Assembly: GCA_032622095.1 (NCBI GenBank)
Contig: CP136066.1
Location: forward strand, 144,799,559-144,863,558
Reading direction: 5' to 3'
Origin: Siphonodentalium dalli
Lineage: Eukaryota; Mollusca; Scaphopoda; Gadilida; Siphonodentaliidae
Length of the DNA: 64,000 nt
Shown here: one piece after another, positions 33,945 to 45,817 of the stretch
How the letters are laid out: each line of letters opens with the position of its first letter
Numbering within the stretch: position 1 is the first letter of the stretch
Made by a program: the position numbers and the translations under genes
Notes under the pieces: model-generated
The model's input: the letters and a program-made list of their open reading frames with translations, nothing else
What the model was told of the DNA's origin: nothing
Database searches by the model: none

Positions 33945-34503
33945 AAATTTAGTATGTCTGACATTTGCAGAATTAGGTCCCAAAAATGTGGATTTAATGA
34001 CAATATTCTGTAAGGCAGGCTAGCATCACCAAATTCATCCTCAATCTGATTAGGCCTCAATGGCCAATAACACCAAGGAACAGATTGAAGTACTACAGTT
34101 GAAGTTGGTGATACACACCCATTGAGCACCTCAATTATGCATTTTATCTTCTGCAAATTAGGGGGACATTGAAACTGAACAGGTGGAAAAAAGTGACTAA
34201 ATCAATGAAGTCCTACAGTTGAAGTTGGTGATACACACCCATTGAGCACCTCAATTATGCATTTTATCTTCTGCAAATTAGGGGGACATTGAAACTGAAA
34301 AGGTGGAAAAGGTGACTAAATCAAACTGTCAATTTGATACTTAGGATACTTCCCAGAAGATGAGGACTAAGCAGAATTAGGTCCCTGGCGGGTGTATTTG
34401 GTGATGCTAGCATGCTGTATGGGGTAGCAACACTAAATTCACCATCTGGGGACCTCACTATGTAAATGTCAGACACACTATTTCCAGACTTGAAGAAATC
34501 AAA
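33945..34503. mobile_element. hAT MITE family B, diverged copy with internal duplication
   Basis: It begins CAAACCTAAATTTAGTATGT and ends ACACTATTTCCAGACTTG. A ~115-bp central block (TACAGTTGAAGTTGGTGATA ... GGGGGACATTGAAACTGAA) is present twice in tandem at about 34088-34190 and 34203-34310. Confidence 0.75.
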
Positions 34504-34867
34504 GCCATTCACAGTATCATTGAATGTCAGTCATCACCTAACATTGAATGGAAGCACCAGTTTGTTGTTAAATTGCTACAGATATGTTTAGATTAGAATA
34601 ATACATGTCATCTGGCCAGTTTATATAATTAATGACCTGTACCTTTACAGATATATATGCCTATGTGGTGAGAAGAGGTATTAAATTGAGAGGTGATATG
34701 GCTTGGAAGGGATGTTGGTTGATGGCAGGGTTGAGCCTGTGCCATGTGGGAGGGGGTGGGTGGGGGAGGGTGGAATGTTTCCATAATTTCATTAAAGAGT
34801 AAAGTTTCATAACTCTGCAGATGTTATATATAATGGTGTCACTTTTTTTCAAATGTTTAAAAAAATT

Positions 34868-35010
34868 GTCCCAGAAGATGAGGCCTAAGCAGAATAAGGT
34901 AATTGAGGGTGTATTTGGTGATGCTAGCCTGCTGTATGGGGTAGCAACACTAAATTCACCATCTGGGGACTTCATTCTGCAAATGTCAGACACACTATGT
35001 CCAGGCTTGG
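34868..35010. mobile_element. hAT MITE family B, right-end fragment
   Basis: CCCAGAAGATGAGGCCTAAG through the right foldback and CAGACACACTATGTCCAGGC. The left half is absent. Confidence 0.7.
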
Positions 35011-35214
35011 AGAAATGAACAATGGACTATTCATTGTAGACTGGTAGAATAGTTGTTTAGCTAATGTCATGTCATGTAATGACAGATGGCAAACTGGTCT
35101 GAAGCAAGCAGTCTGAAGCAAGAATATCGGGTGACCACACTATGATAAATTGGCTTTTTCAATAATGCAGGCTTCAGTGTTCTCTTAAAAATTAATAGTG
35201 CATAGCAAAGAGGT

Positions 35215-36060
35215 CTGAATTATAAAGGGCCATAACTCTGTTAAAATATATCGGATCAAACTCATATTTTAACTTGATCTGTATATAAGTGTCAAAAATT
35301 CATATACCAAATTTGGTGTTGATCAGATGAAAAATGTTTGAGTAATCCTGTCTTGGATGAATTCTATATCAAAACAAGAGTGGAAGGGGTTAAATAAACA
35401 ATACCAAAATCCATACAGATGAAGAACATGCTAAGAAAAATCTAGGTAAGAAATATGAGGCTGTGATGTGTCCTAAACAAAAATTAAAGGTCAAAATGCA
35501 AAAATAATTTTTTTTGTTTTTAAAGTTATGTCCCTGGCTCTGCCCCTATTTGACCCAGTGACCCCATTTGAACAAATCTGAACCCCAGTCACCCAAGGTA
35601 TCTATGTACCAAATATAAGCTAAATCGGCCAAATATTTTTTTAGAAGAAGTCATTGTAAGAATCACTATGAGTTATGGCCCTGGTTTCTCAACTAATTGA
35701 CCGGGTGACCTCATTTGAAAAAATCTGAACACCAGTGACCCAAGGACCCTCCATACCAAATATTAGCTAAATCGGCCCAATGGTTCTGAACAAGAAGTCG
35801 TTGTAAGAATTACTATGGAGGAATAGAGTTATGGCCCTGGCTTCGCAACTATTTGACCCAGCGACCTCATTTGAACAAATCTGAATGAGAGTCACCTAGG
35901 GAACATCCACACCATGAACCAATACGGTATGATGGTTTCAGAGGAGAAGATGTTTTTAAAAAAGTTGACGGACGGACAGACAGACAGACGGACGGACGGA
36001 CGACAGACGAGGAGTGATGACTATAGCTCCACCGGAGACTTTGTGTCAGGTGAGCTAAAA
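35215..36060. repeat. Pearl-like array with complete terminal hairpin
   Basis: It opens with one AAAGGGCCATAACTCTGTTA unit. Three units of the AGTTATGGCCCTGG / TTTGAACAAATCTGAA family follow, then GACGGACGGACAGACAGACG, GATGACTATAGCTCCACCGG and finally GGTGAGCTAAAA. The TAGCTCCACC ... GGTGAGCTA pair forms a terminal hairpin, the clearest 3' end of this repeat class in the window. Confidence 0.75.
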
Positions 36061-36069
36061 ACTCAACAG

Positions 36070-36255
36070 AAGGGAAAAAGTAACTAAAACAATGTTAATT
36101 TGAGACTATAGATACTTCCCAGAAGATGAGGCCAAAGCAAATTGAGTTCCCCAGAGGGTGAATTTGGTGATGCTAGCCCACCATGCGAGATAGCGTCACT
36201 ATATTCACACTCTGGATACCTTTTTCTGCAAATGTCAGACACACAAAATTCAGAA
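36070..36255. mobile_element. hAT MITE family B, right-end fragment
   Basis: GATACTTCCCAGAAGATGAG, a degraded right foldback (GAGTTCCCCAGAGGGTGAAT ... TCTGGATACC) and TGTCAGACACAC. It lies about 10 bp from the donor of PRPF3 exon 1. Confidence 0.65.
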
Positions 36256-36266
36256 TTTAAACCTAC

Positions 36267-36423
36267 CAATAGTTTTTCTCTTCTCGTATCCTTTATCTAT
36301 ACAATTTAGAGAAGCTGTGACCAGTGTAGGTTCATCAAATCCAAGAAATTTCTGCACTGTTGTCTCCAGCATGGATTTCATATCATCATACTCCCTCCTT
36401 GACAGCGACATTTTGTCTCTCAT
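36267..36423 (-). CDS. PRPF3: PRPF3 exon 1, start and first part of PWI domain
   Basis: PRPF3 is a core protein of the U4/U6-U5 tri-snRNP and contacts U4/U6 RNA with PRPF4 in the nucleus. The minus-strand exon has two in-frame ATGs, at 36423 and 36411. The second (MSLSRREYDDMK) fits the family start better, because PRPF3 proteins open with a short LSKRE-like motif. The following VQKFLGFDEPTLVTASLNCI matches the PWI fold, an RNA/protein-binding helical bundle. It ends with one base of a split codon before donor GTAGGT. An acceptor (CTTTTTGCAG, ending at 36440) precedes the ATG by 16 nt, so an upstream 5'-UTR exon is expected beyond 36.4 kb. Confidence 0.93.
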
Positions 36424-36479
36424 TTGACCAAAACTTTCTCTGCAAAAAGATATGATCAGTTAATAAATATACACATGTA

Positions 36480-36600
36480 CAGTAATGCCCTAAATAATCG
36501 ACTCCTTAACCACAGCAACAAGCCATATTTCCGACTAAATCCTGAAAAGTTACCCATAATTCTGCTGTGGTTAAGGAGTCGATTATTTAGGGCATTACTA
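36480..36600. mobile_element. Palindromic TA MITE (family D), internally deleted
   Basis: CAGTAATGCCCTAAATAATC and its complement GATTATTTAGGGCATTACTA bound 121 bp, with TA on both sides (36478-36479, 36601-36602). The central part of the left arm is missing compared with 20974-21186. Confidence 0.8.
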
Positions 36601-36609
36601 TATATATTA

Positions 36610-37742
36610 AGTGCTAATTTCTATTTCATTACACTTCAAACTGATATTTTACAAATCAACCACCAAATACATTTGAAGAATGTATTCAACATGTGTACAT
36701 GTATATAACGCATTTATATTACTCTAAACTTCTATGGTACAACATTGGTTGTACCCTTTTACAAAACACATCAGTACTACACAAAAATATAAATAATCCT
36801 ATGGAACCTAGTCCTGAATTAATCATTAAGAAACAAATGGGAATGATTCTGTCATTGAGTTAATATTTATATAATTTTATGAATTTATGAACTTGTGTTT
36901 CTCAAAATATTTGGTTTTTCTTGACCATTTCTCTGGAAATTCATGATAGAGACTGGCAATTAATATTTTTGCACCATTGGTTTTTTGTTTATGGCACAAA
37001 GTTTAGTTTTTGGTTTTGTTTTCACTCTAAATATACGCATGTACATTGTAGTACATGTACTATACTATCTTAGGCCAAGTTTCCTTCGAGGTAAACCAGC
37101 TAGTGAAATGGGTTGGGACAACGCTGGTTTTACGTGGAAGTCCCGTAGTTCTATAATAACAGACTCTACGCCCAAATCCAGAGGCTGGATTTTTCATCTG
37201 TTTTAATTGGTTTAACCCTATAAATCAATACATGATGCTTTATTGGATATATAGGAAAGAGTGACATTTTATAGTCATAATGATGTATTATAATGTAACT
37301 CTTATTTTAAATTACACACAGAATCTGCCACGAAGTTAGAAGCAACACACAATTGTATACGAATAGAGAAGACCCGAATTACTCCGAAATGTAATCAGCA
37401 ATGTTCGGATTCTATGCCAACAATCGAGTAAACCCATAAGCAATACATCTGGGACGATGTGCGCTGTTATTTTATTGCCAATATCCCATCACTGTTATGT
37501 TTTTATTTCAATTGTAAGTGGTGCTATATTACATACTAGTTAAACATTGCTCGATTTTCACAGGATTTGCATCGCAATTTGCAATGCAATTTGAAATTGC
37601 TGCTAAACAATTTACATTGAAAAAACAAGTATTGGTACTACTAAGGGAATGCTATACAAAATCTACCCAGTGCAGCAAAATGACATGCAAATTAAAAAAA
37701 TTAAATCGACCCCAGTAGTTAAACATTTCTAAAACAGAATGT
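36610..37742. other. Non-coding stretch upstream of PRPF3 exon 1
   Basis: No gene supported. It probably contains intron or 5' leader of PRPF3, but I could not place a donor with confidence. Confidence 0.35.
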
Positions 37743-37750
37743 CTTGTGAT

Positions 37751-40700
37751 TAGGGGTGCCACGATTAATCGTATAATCGATGAACCGTTGATAGAGCCGA
37801 TAATCGATTACAGTTTCCATAATCGATTAATCTGTGTTATTTCGGACGTCCTAAAATGCCAGGTATTATTGAGTACCATGTTTGTTTTACACAGTTTAAT
37901 CTACACCTGAAGGGTTAACAGATCTTTGATCACGTATCAAAGTGATTCCGACAAAAATGTCACAATATACTAATAGCAACATGTTGCAAACGGTCGGCAG
38001 ATCATTTGATGATGCGACATGGTTACTGAGACTGGCGGCAAAGCAGCTTTGAAGTTTTAACTTATGGCGACGTCGTTGTATATTTCTACAAGAAAGGCGG
38101 CACTACGTCTTTGAAATGTGCCGACTGTCATCGTGTTCAATGAACTGAATGCACTTGCAAGCCTTTCATCCCGATTGGACCAATGGGGGTTGATTGACAT
38201 TCTCTCGGATATGGGATCGAGATTCCAAGTCAACTTCGCGTATTACGAAAATGTCTCGAAAATGTTTGTAAAAACTTCTGACAAGGCGGTGTCTTGTAAA
38301 TTATGCATGAAGGTATTTGCCTACCATGGGTCAACGACTGTGATGATCAGTCACTTGAGAACATTTCACAAGGAAACATATAGTACAGACTATTCTGGTG
38401 AACAGCCTAAAATTGATGCTTCAATTGCTACAGCTTCAGGCGGAAAAGTTAGCGATGCTAAAAAGCAGATTGTCAGCGTTAAGCTGGCTAAATTTGTCGC
38501 CCGCGATATGATGCCACTGAGCATAGTGGAAGGTGTGGGTTTTATAGAGCTAATGAACTGTATTCTGCCAGGGTACAAGGTTCCTGGTCGCACGCATGTT
38601 CGAGATCTTGTAGTTCGGAAATATGATGCTTGCAAAACGTCATTGATTGAGAAATTAAAGAATGTACAGGAGTCTGTTAAGACAAAGTGTTTTTCGTTGA
38701 CCACGGACATATGGACTAGCCGAAAAAATGACCCTTACATCACAACCACTGTGCACTTCATCCCAAAAGATCAGTGGGAAATTGAAAGCTATGTATTGTC
38801 AACCGAGATCATGCCGGAGCAACACACTTCCCGAAATATAGCCCAACGACTCATCGAAACTATGGAACGCTTTGAGATTCGCCCACAATATGTTACGGCA
38901 GTTGTGCATGATAATGCTTCAAATGCAGTCGCCAGCATTCGGGTGTTGAACAAAATTTTGAATGAAAAACTGACATCCCAAGCAGACATCAATATCATCA
39001 GTATTCCTTGTGCGGCGCATACCCTTCAGTTGACTGTAAAGGCCGGATTGAATGTTCGCAAAGTTTCAACAACGCTCGGGGCATGCAAGAGGTTGGTTGG
39101 ACACTTCAGCCATAGTGCACGTGAAACGCAGGAATTATACAAACGTCAAGAGCTAATGGGGAAACCAAAGCGGAAGCTTGTCCAGGAAGTGAAGACCCGC
39201 TGGAACTCAACTCTCTACATGATAGAGCGCCTTTCTGAGGAGAGGTGGCCCGTGGTTGCAGTTTTGTCTGACGATGCAGTGACTGATCGCAGCGATGCAT
39301 GTACTCTGGATATGAAAAACGACCAATGGGTTCTGATTGAAGATATGATAGCCATTTTGAAACCATTAGAAGCAGCAACGACGGTACTTTCATCGGAAAC
39401 GGAGGCAAGTGTTTCAAGTGTGCTGCCTATGATGTATGGCTTGATGGATCGGTTGGAACAGGATACTGATGATACAGCAGATATCGGGGCTCTCAAGGAC
39501 ACTATCAGAAACGATATATCACGGCGTTTTGGACTAAACGATGGCGGCTCTCTTAACGACATGCACCTTATGTCATGCACGTTGATCCCAGGCATCACGA
39601 TTTAGTTTTCCTCACAGAGCGTGATGCAAGAATTACCTCCACTGCGTTGGTGCTAAACACAGAGTTTCTGGCAAATGAATCTATTCTACCCGGAGTCAGG
39701 GGAAATACATCCGCCGATAACTGTGGCGAAAATGTAGAATGTGCTGGCCCTACTGGATCATCTGTATCTGAACCCGCTCAGAAAAAGCGTAAGTTATCAG
39801 CGCTGGAACTGATATTTGGAGTGATGCCGAAAAAACCATCTCCTAAGGACCTTAAAGGTGAACTTACACAGTTTCGCAAGGAAAGGCCCTTGGATTTCCA
39901 AGACTCTCCACTGCAATGGTGGAAGCTTAACGAGCACCGCTACCCCAAACTAGCGGTCCTAGCCAGAAAGTACATGTACATGTCGATTGTGGCGACTTCA
40001 ACTCCATCAGAACGTGTCTTCTCCACATCAGGAAACATCGTATCCGCGAAAAGAAGCCAATTGAAGCATGATGTGGTTGACATGTTGGTTTTCTTAAACC
40101 GAAATATGGATCACCTGTGATCGCGTATCATATCTGCTCAAGAGTATACTATCTACCAGCAGCTAGCTGACATTGTGTTTGTGAATAAACATTAGATATT
40201 ATTATTTTGTGTTCGGGTGACTGGAGAGCTGTTCTGTACGAACGCTTTACTTCCTATATAAAACATTAATTATATAACTTTGTTCATATCATATTGATGA
40301 TCCCAAATGCAAGTGGACGATTCCCTTTAATAATTCTCCAACAATACTTCCTCAAAATCACAAGATATCAGAACCAACGGTATTCTAATCAGGGATGTTC
40401 TCTGCATGCGATGTCATTTGCGAGTTCATTTTTACATAAGTATACTTAGATGTTACCACTACAGACTATCGGTGATCGTGTGGTGACTGGTGAATGAAAC
40501 TTATTATCATAAAATACTAAACTTCTTCTGAGTCCTGAAATTTGTGGGTGATTGTTATCTACGCGTTGGAAGTTTGCTGAAACTTATAGTTTCCGTAACA
40601 TTACAATGTAGATTCCAGTTTTTTAGGGGACCGCCGGTGTCCGTCATGCATTCCTACTTTTATAGTGTTTGTCGGTTTGGCTATTCATTTCATAACGCTG

Positions 40701-40996
40701 AAATCAATCGCTATGTTCGTTCTAATGAACTCACAAATATTATAACCATGACATCGCCGAGAACTGCGCTGATTAGTCATTACCGCTGGTTTATGATACA
40801 CTTTATTAAAATAACACTTACGTCAGCCGATGCATGAAACAACCCGCGACAGCACTTTATAACCATCACCTGGCCAACAGACCATATTACCGAATATTTC
40901 CACTGATGTTAATAGTATTATATACGATTAATCGATTATAGTCAATTATTGACGACCGATTATCGATTATCAAAATCAATAATCGTGGCACCTCTA
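37751..40996 (+). mobile_element. hAT transposon, 3246 bp, with perfect 8-bp TSD
   Basis: Termini TAGGGGTGCCACGATTA and complement TAGAGGTGCCACGATTA are flanked by CTTGTGAT at 37743-37750 and 40997-41004. Both ends have dense ATCGAT/TAATCG subterminal words, expected transposase sites. The interior holds a BED-type hAT transposase with one frameshift. The intact duplication and nearly intact gene mark it as young. A deletion derivative is at 23369-23631. Confidence 0.95.
38211..40120 (+). pseudogene. hAT transposase, BED finger, one frameshift
   Basis: DNA-cutting and strand-transfer enzyme of the surrounding element. The first in-frame ATG is at 38211, although the frame is open from 38118. 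A BED zinc finger (CKLC ... HLRTFH) comes first, then the RNase-H-like core with LTTDIWTS and VVHDNASN around the first two catalytic aspartates, then TRWNSTLYMIERL. The C-terminal hATC dimerisation motif STPSERVFSTSG is in a second frame. The frames cross at about 39575-39605, where a one-base loss beside DPRHHD ends the first frame at 39605. Total length is ~635 aa, normal for ZBED-like hAT transposases. A basic KKRK cluster near 39783 may be a nuclear signal. Confidence 0.92.
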
Positions 40997-41344
40997 CTTG
41001 TGATGTACATGTACATTGCACCTTTTGTTGTTTTGTTCGAGTGTGAGTAGTTAATTTAACACAGTCAGCATTGAGGCGATCATCCATAACAAGTAAACAC
41101 AGGCATGGACAACAGTAATAAACAAACTTTGTTATATATCAAGGCACTTTACAGTAACATATCAACATATCCCACTATATGTCAAGTCTCCTCTGACCCA
41201 TGTCAAGAAATGAATCTACCAGATTCTCCCATGTATCATTTTCAAGCTGATCTCGTCCAGGAAACTATCAGCATGTGATCACCGGGATTATCACATTAAT
41301 AGGGAGGCGCAACATGTGCTTGTCATAATACACATTTTACTCAA

Positions 41345-41490
41345 CGCGGTTCTCGTTTTAACGCAACATGGTCGTATACATTACTCCAACACGGTCGAGG
41401 TAACTTTAAACGCAACATAAGGCGGTTGGCATGACCGTCAACACAACAAACATGGTAGAGGTAACCGTCAACGCAACAAATCAGTTGAGA
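41345..41490 (-). repeat. Dispersed repeat, inverted partner of 2063-2275
   Basis: ACCGTCAACGCAACAAA, CGGTCGAGGTAAC and GGCATGACCGTCAACACAAC are complements of the words in the 2063-2275 cluster. Confidence 0.65.
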
Positions 41491-41499
41491 TTACTCAGA

Positions 41500-42425
41500 A
41501 CGAGCGATCACCGACACTAATGATTAACAGATTGCAAGGAATCCTACACTTGGTGCCTAAATAAGACATTCTTAATACTGCGGTCCGCGGACCACGTGCA
41601 CTGTTGTCTGCATCATCCTGGGTAACACTTTGTTGGCGAATGTTTAGTAGTAATCAGCCGCTCACATTTTAATTTACCGTATATTTCTGTCTATATACAT
41701 GTAAGTCCCAACGTTCTGACCCACTATTTTCCCTCAAAATGTGCAATATACATCGGTAAGTCATTATGTGGGAGGGGGGCTGAATACTGAGCTACAACCA
41801 TGAATGCAGGTTGAGTTTTTGCAGTCACTGCGATGAGCAGTGCGGAATTTTTACCTCAAAACAAGGTCTGTATCAAATAAATGTTTGATTAAAACTAAAA
41901 AAAAATTAAAATATTAATAGTTATTATCAGTGTAAAATTTATTCCTCATCCAACTTGAATGAATACAAAATTATCCATTATAGAAATCAAGTATGTGGTA
42001 TTTGGCTTTTGGGTTTACACCAACTTGTTCTGATCGGTACTGTATAAAATACAAAGAAATCAGGCATGCAGAACGTGTGCAAAGCACACTGACATGAGCT
42101 CTGACCTAACACTGAGTGGGACAATGTGTCTTTCCAACCCCAGTAATTTCTTTGATGTCGGCTTTTAATAGTGATACTGATATAAAAGTCGTTGTATCAA
42201 TTGTATGTGGTGCATGGTGCTTACATGCTTTTAGTTCATTAACTTGAGATCAAAGAAAGACTATCTGTTTTAATTTGGTTTCTATACAGAGTTTCAATGT
42301 TCCTGATTGTTGTCTCAAGTGCAAGGAAATGGATAAGTTTAAGTGATAAGTATCAAAATTTTCTCCCGACAGGGCGCTGGGTATATGCTTCCCAAATACG
42401 GCCACATTCCCCAACCCCTAGCGGA
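41500..42425. other. Non-coding stretch
   Basis: Nothing supported. It lies between the two blocks of the inverted dispersed repeat and corresponds in position to about 1610-2060, but little similarity remains. Confidence 0.35.
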
Positions 42426-42429
42426 AACC

Positions 42430-42641
42430 CTGATTCAGCGTCACATCCGATTAAAGGTCAATTACCTGTACGCCAAGGGTCCGATGTCATTTGAAATCTT
42501 TGTGAGGATATGATAACACATACATGTACATGTGTAATCGACATGGTAACCAATGATTTGTCACTTTTACTGACAGACCGCGGATCAAAAGCCTGCCGCG
42601 AATGATTGACAGCGGTGCCAATGAACTCAAATACAATATGG
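42430..42641 (-). repeat. Dispersed repeat, inverted partner of 1316-1605
   Basis: The complement reads TATTGTATTTGAGTTCATTG, CTGTCAATCATTCGCGG, AAATCATTGGTTACCA and ACATCGGACCCTTGGCGTAC, in the same order as at 1316-1605. Confidence 0.7.
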
Positions 42642-42649
42642 GACGTGTC

Positions 42650-43266
42650 TTCGGTGAATACCGAAACTTCCAAATGCAATGAATGTTTAACAGGAAAGAA
42701 TTAATGCAACAATGATGGAAAGGCTATTCACGAAATCATCCTGAGATGATGGCATGTAGCCGAATATATGTACATGAACACATGTGCTTATCTACCTGGA
42801 GTTTTTAGGTCAACCAATCGGAAACACATGTTATTTAGTTGGCCATATCTTATTTTATATTATCTGTGATTAAACTAGTGCGTGTATATGTAACATATTA
42901 TAACATAATGTTTCCTACTTCTATCCTGACAATGTTATTGTTCTGTAATCTGTATTGTACGCGTTTCAAGAAACATCCCATCAAGAGCCCCAGGCCCTTT
43001 TATATGATCAAGCGACAAGCACGTGTTCATTATCACGGAGTCAAAAGCTGCGTGAAATAATTGTCAATAGTTTTCACCCACGCAAAAATACAATTCAATT
43101 AAAATAGTACACATCGGGCTACTTTCTTCTTTGTGTACTAACTGTTGTCAATTGAGTTCTGTATTATTTAAAAATAGTATTTAAAAATAGTATGAGACTA
43201 CTCCATGACAGGAATTAGGTTTAAAATATTGGTATAAAATTGCTTCATTAACCCTTTCAATTGATG
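42650..43266. other. Non-coding stretch
   Basis: No gene or transposon end recognised. Confidence 0.35.
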
Positions 43267-44930
43267 ATTGAAAGTAAGGCCAAAAAAAAAAACGTCTCTG
43301 TTTCCGGTACCGGCCTGGCTGAGATTTTCTTGCCGGCCTCAATTTTTATTTTTATTTTCACGAAGTCCATAGTAACATGTCTGTCTGAGTTAATGGCTAT
43401 CGTTTTCCCCAATACCAACAGCAGAACTAACCACCAATCGCATACACACCTGACGCATGTGTAGGCCATGTGCGTGATCGCGCATTCTTGATATAAATAA
43501 GACAACTAGGTCGGCCATGCTACGCAGTGAATACCGTGGCATAAATCACCTGACCAGTCCCTACGGAAATCCCCCCCCCCCGTCTTTTGTGGGCTGTGTA
43601 CACTGCTGTATTTTACAATGTATTAATTATACCAGTAGCTCCCTTAACTTCCTTTGCCTAATTGGGGGCAAAATTTGCCTGAAAGACCATCTGGTCGCGA
43701 CAAAATTAAACTGTGAAAAGCATGTGCGTTTTGGCGGGAAAATGACGTTATCAGTCCTGGAAATTAGCGTCGTCAAAAGCCGAAATCACCATCACCATTA
43801 ACAAGACGAAATCGTCATCAAAGATTAAAATGCATTGGCATCCTTGAATATTCACATAAACTCGATTTTAACCCACTTTAAATAAACAACTGTCTGTTAT
43901 GAATGACACAACAACTGGGTCACTGTGTCACCAACCAAACGCATCAGTGGGTCACGTGAATAAACTCTGTGTAACAATTTACGAGACTCTCTTTGATGTT
44001 TTCCGACCAAGTAGCAGATACCACTGATAGAAACAACTCGCACTGTATGCAAGTATTAAACACACATTTCTGATCATCTGATGTGCATACATGTACTGCA
44101 TGTAAGGATTATTTGATAACTTGCTGTTAATTACACTGAAAGTTGGCAGGTAATCAATTCTGCTATTTAAAACTTTCCGGGATTGAAACAAAATAAGTCG
44201 GAAATAGGTGACTTTAAACCACAACACAAGTTAGTGATTTGGTAATATGGACAAGTTGTCACTGAAAAATAATGATCATCTATGAAGAGAAATAAGAGGG
44301 GATGAAAATACAATAGGTTTTATTGAAATGGCAAGTATTTATTCCATAAAACGATCTCTGGCAACACCAACACCTGGAAAATTGCGTCGGCAGTGATGAA
44401 TAGAATGGCATAAAATGTGTAACCTCAGGACCAATCTGTACCAGAGATATTCAGGGGAAGTTTGGAACAAAACATGTTTATTCATGCATATCCAAGAACA
44501 GTCAGTAACATTGTTCTGGTCACATGTAATTTGTAAATAAAGGTATCAGATGCTACTGTTGTATTGTGGGCTGGTAGCTGCATGGACTACATGTATGTAA
44601 GAGGAATAACTCTAAACCCATGGCCATAGCCTAATGCATTGAATTTTCACACTGGAGCACATACTAGATCTAGAAAATATCTTTAACACCTACATGTAAT
44701 ACATGACATAATAGTCCAGCAAGCTGCATAATATATTACTAGTTGGCATGTATAAAAGCATGCCAATTTTATAATACACTTTAAAAGGGTGTACTACACT
44801 ATTTTATCACTTTCAAATGGCCGGTTAAAAAAAAAAAAAAAAAAAATGTAAAAAAAAAAAAACCCTGCCTACATGGAAAATTTTCCCCATGTTATCGGAA
44901 ACAGACATGTTTTTTTTTTGTGGCCTAACT
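43267..44930. mobile_element. Candidate TIR element with AGGCCAAAA termini
   Basis: Left AGGCCAAAAAAAAAAACGTC followed by TGTTTCCGG is complemented at 44888-44930 by CCGATAAC-type and GACATG(T)n GTGGCCT. The pair resembles the termini at 7690/8352 and 48476/49996. The interior shows only short frames without motifs and a run of about 23 A at 44827. Confidence 0.45.
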
Positions 44931-44948
44931 AAAAATTTTGGGAGGATA

Positions 44949-45225
44949 CTCTTGGGCTCCAAATAAAAGTGCAGTCCCAAATAATAGTGCAGGGGGGGGG
45001 AATTCCATTGAAAGTTAATAAATGTGCATACCCAAATAATAGTGCATGGGGGACTCTGAGCAAACATCAACATATTATGATATTAACTGTGGTTAAAATA
45101 TATGCTAATTTAAATTTTCATAGCCTCATATTAATAAACGCGCAGACCCAAATAAGCACTGTGCAGGGGGGAAATTACCCAAGAAAATTATAAACTTTCA
45201 TATATGTTTATTTGGAGCCCAAGAG
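44949..45225. mobile_element. TA-flanked MITE (family E), copy 1
   Basis: CTCTTGGGCTCCAAATAAA and its complement TTTATTTGGAGCCCAAGAG bound 277 bp between TA dinucleotides. The internal words CCCAAATAATAGTGCA recur three times. A second copy is at 49011-49340. Confidence 0.8.
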
Positions 45226-45356
45226 TATACCCAGATGGTTATAACGGAGATGGGGAAGAGGGGTGTCATCATTTGTTTAGTGCAAAAAGGGGTGAGTGAG
45301 GGGAGGGTAAAATATGGAAAAGTTAAGATGTTATAAATAGTTATAAAGACACTGGC

Positions 45357-45808
45357 GCTGATGGGGTCGTTGTCGTAACGTTTTATACATACATGCACAC
45401 GGTGTGCATTTATGTATACATAAATGCACACCAGTCTCAGCCGGTGCGAGATTTAAATGTTGCCGTAAATAATTGCCGTCTGCTTCAATTCAGACTATTT
45501 TCTTCCGTAGTTGACTAGTTCTGAAAAAGACATTCTTTTATCATAATGATAAAATTGATCATCGGTCGCATATTGATCTTAGACTTAGTACCGATATTAA
45601 ACATGGACCGAAAGAACTGCATGGTTGTTTGATCGATGAACGGAAGAAAATGAACTTACAAAAAATATCAACACGTGAGCATTTATGTAGAAAACACTAC
45701 GACAATAACCCTGTCACATGACGCTACGCGAGACTGGTGTGCATTTATGTATACACAGATGTACACGGTGAGCATCTATGTATAAAACATTACAACGACC
45801 CCATTAGC
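45357..45808. mobile_element. Mutator-like foldback, 452 bp, with 9-bp TSD
   Basis: GACACTGGC is duplicated at 45348-45356 and 45809-45817. The inverted arms (~90 bp) begin GCTGATGGGGTCGTTGT / GCTAATGGGGTCGTTGT and continue through TTTTATACATA, GCACACGGTG and CATTTATGTATAC. Long arms plus a 9-bp duplication are the signature of MULEs. The spacer has no coding capacity. Confidence 0.85.
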
Positions 45809-45817
45809 GACACTGGC

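Noticed and set aside
39575-39605. Programmed frameshift in the hAT transposase
   Set aside because: There is no slippery heptamer at the crossing point. A one-base loss beside a conserved motif is the simpler explanation.
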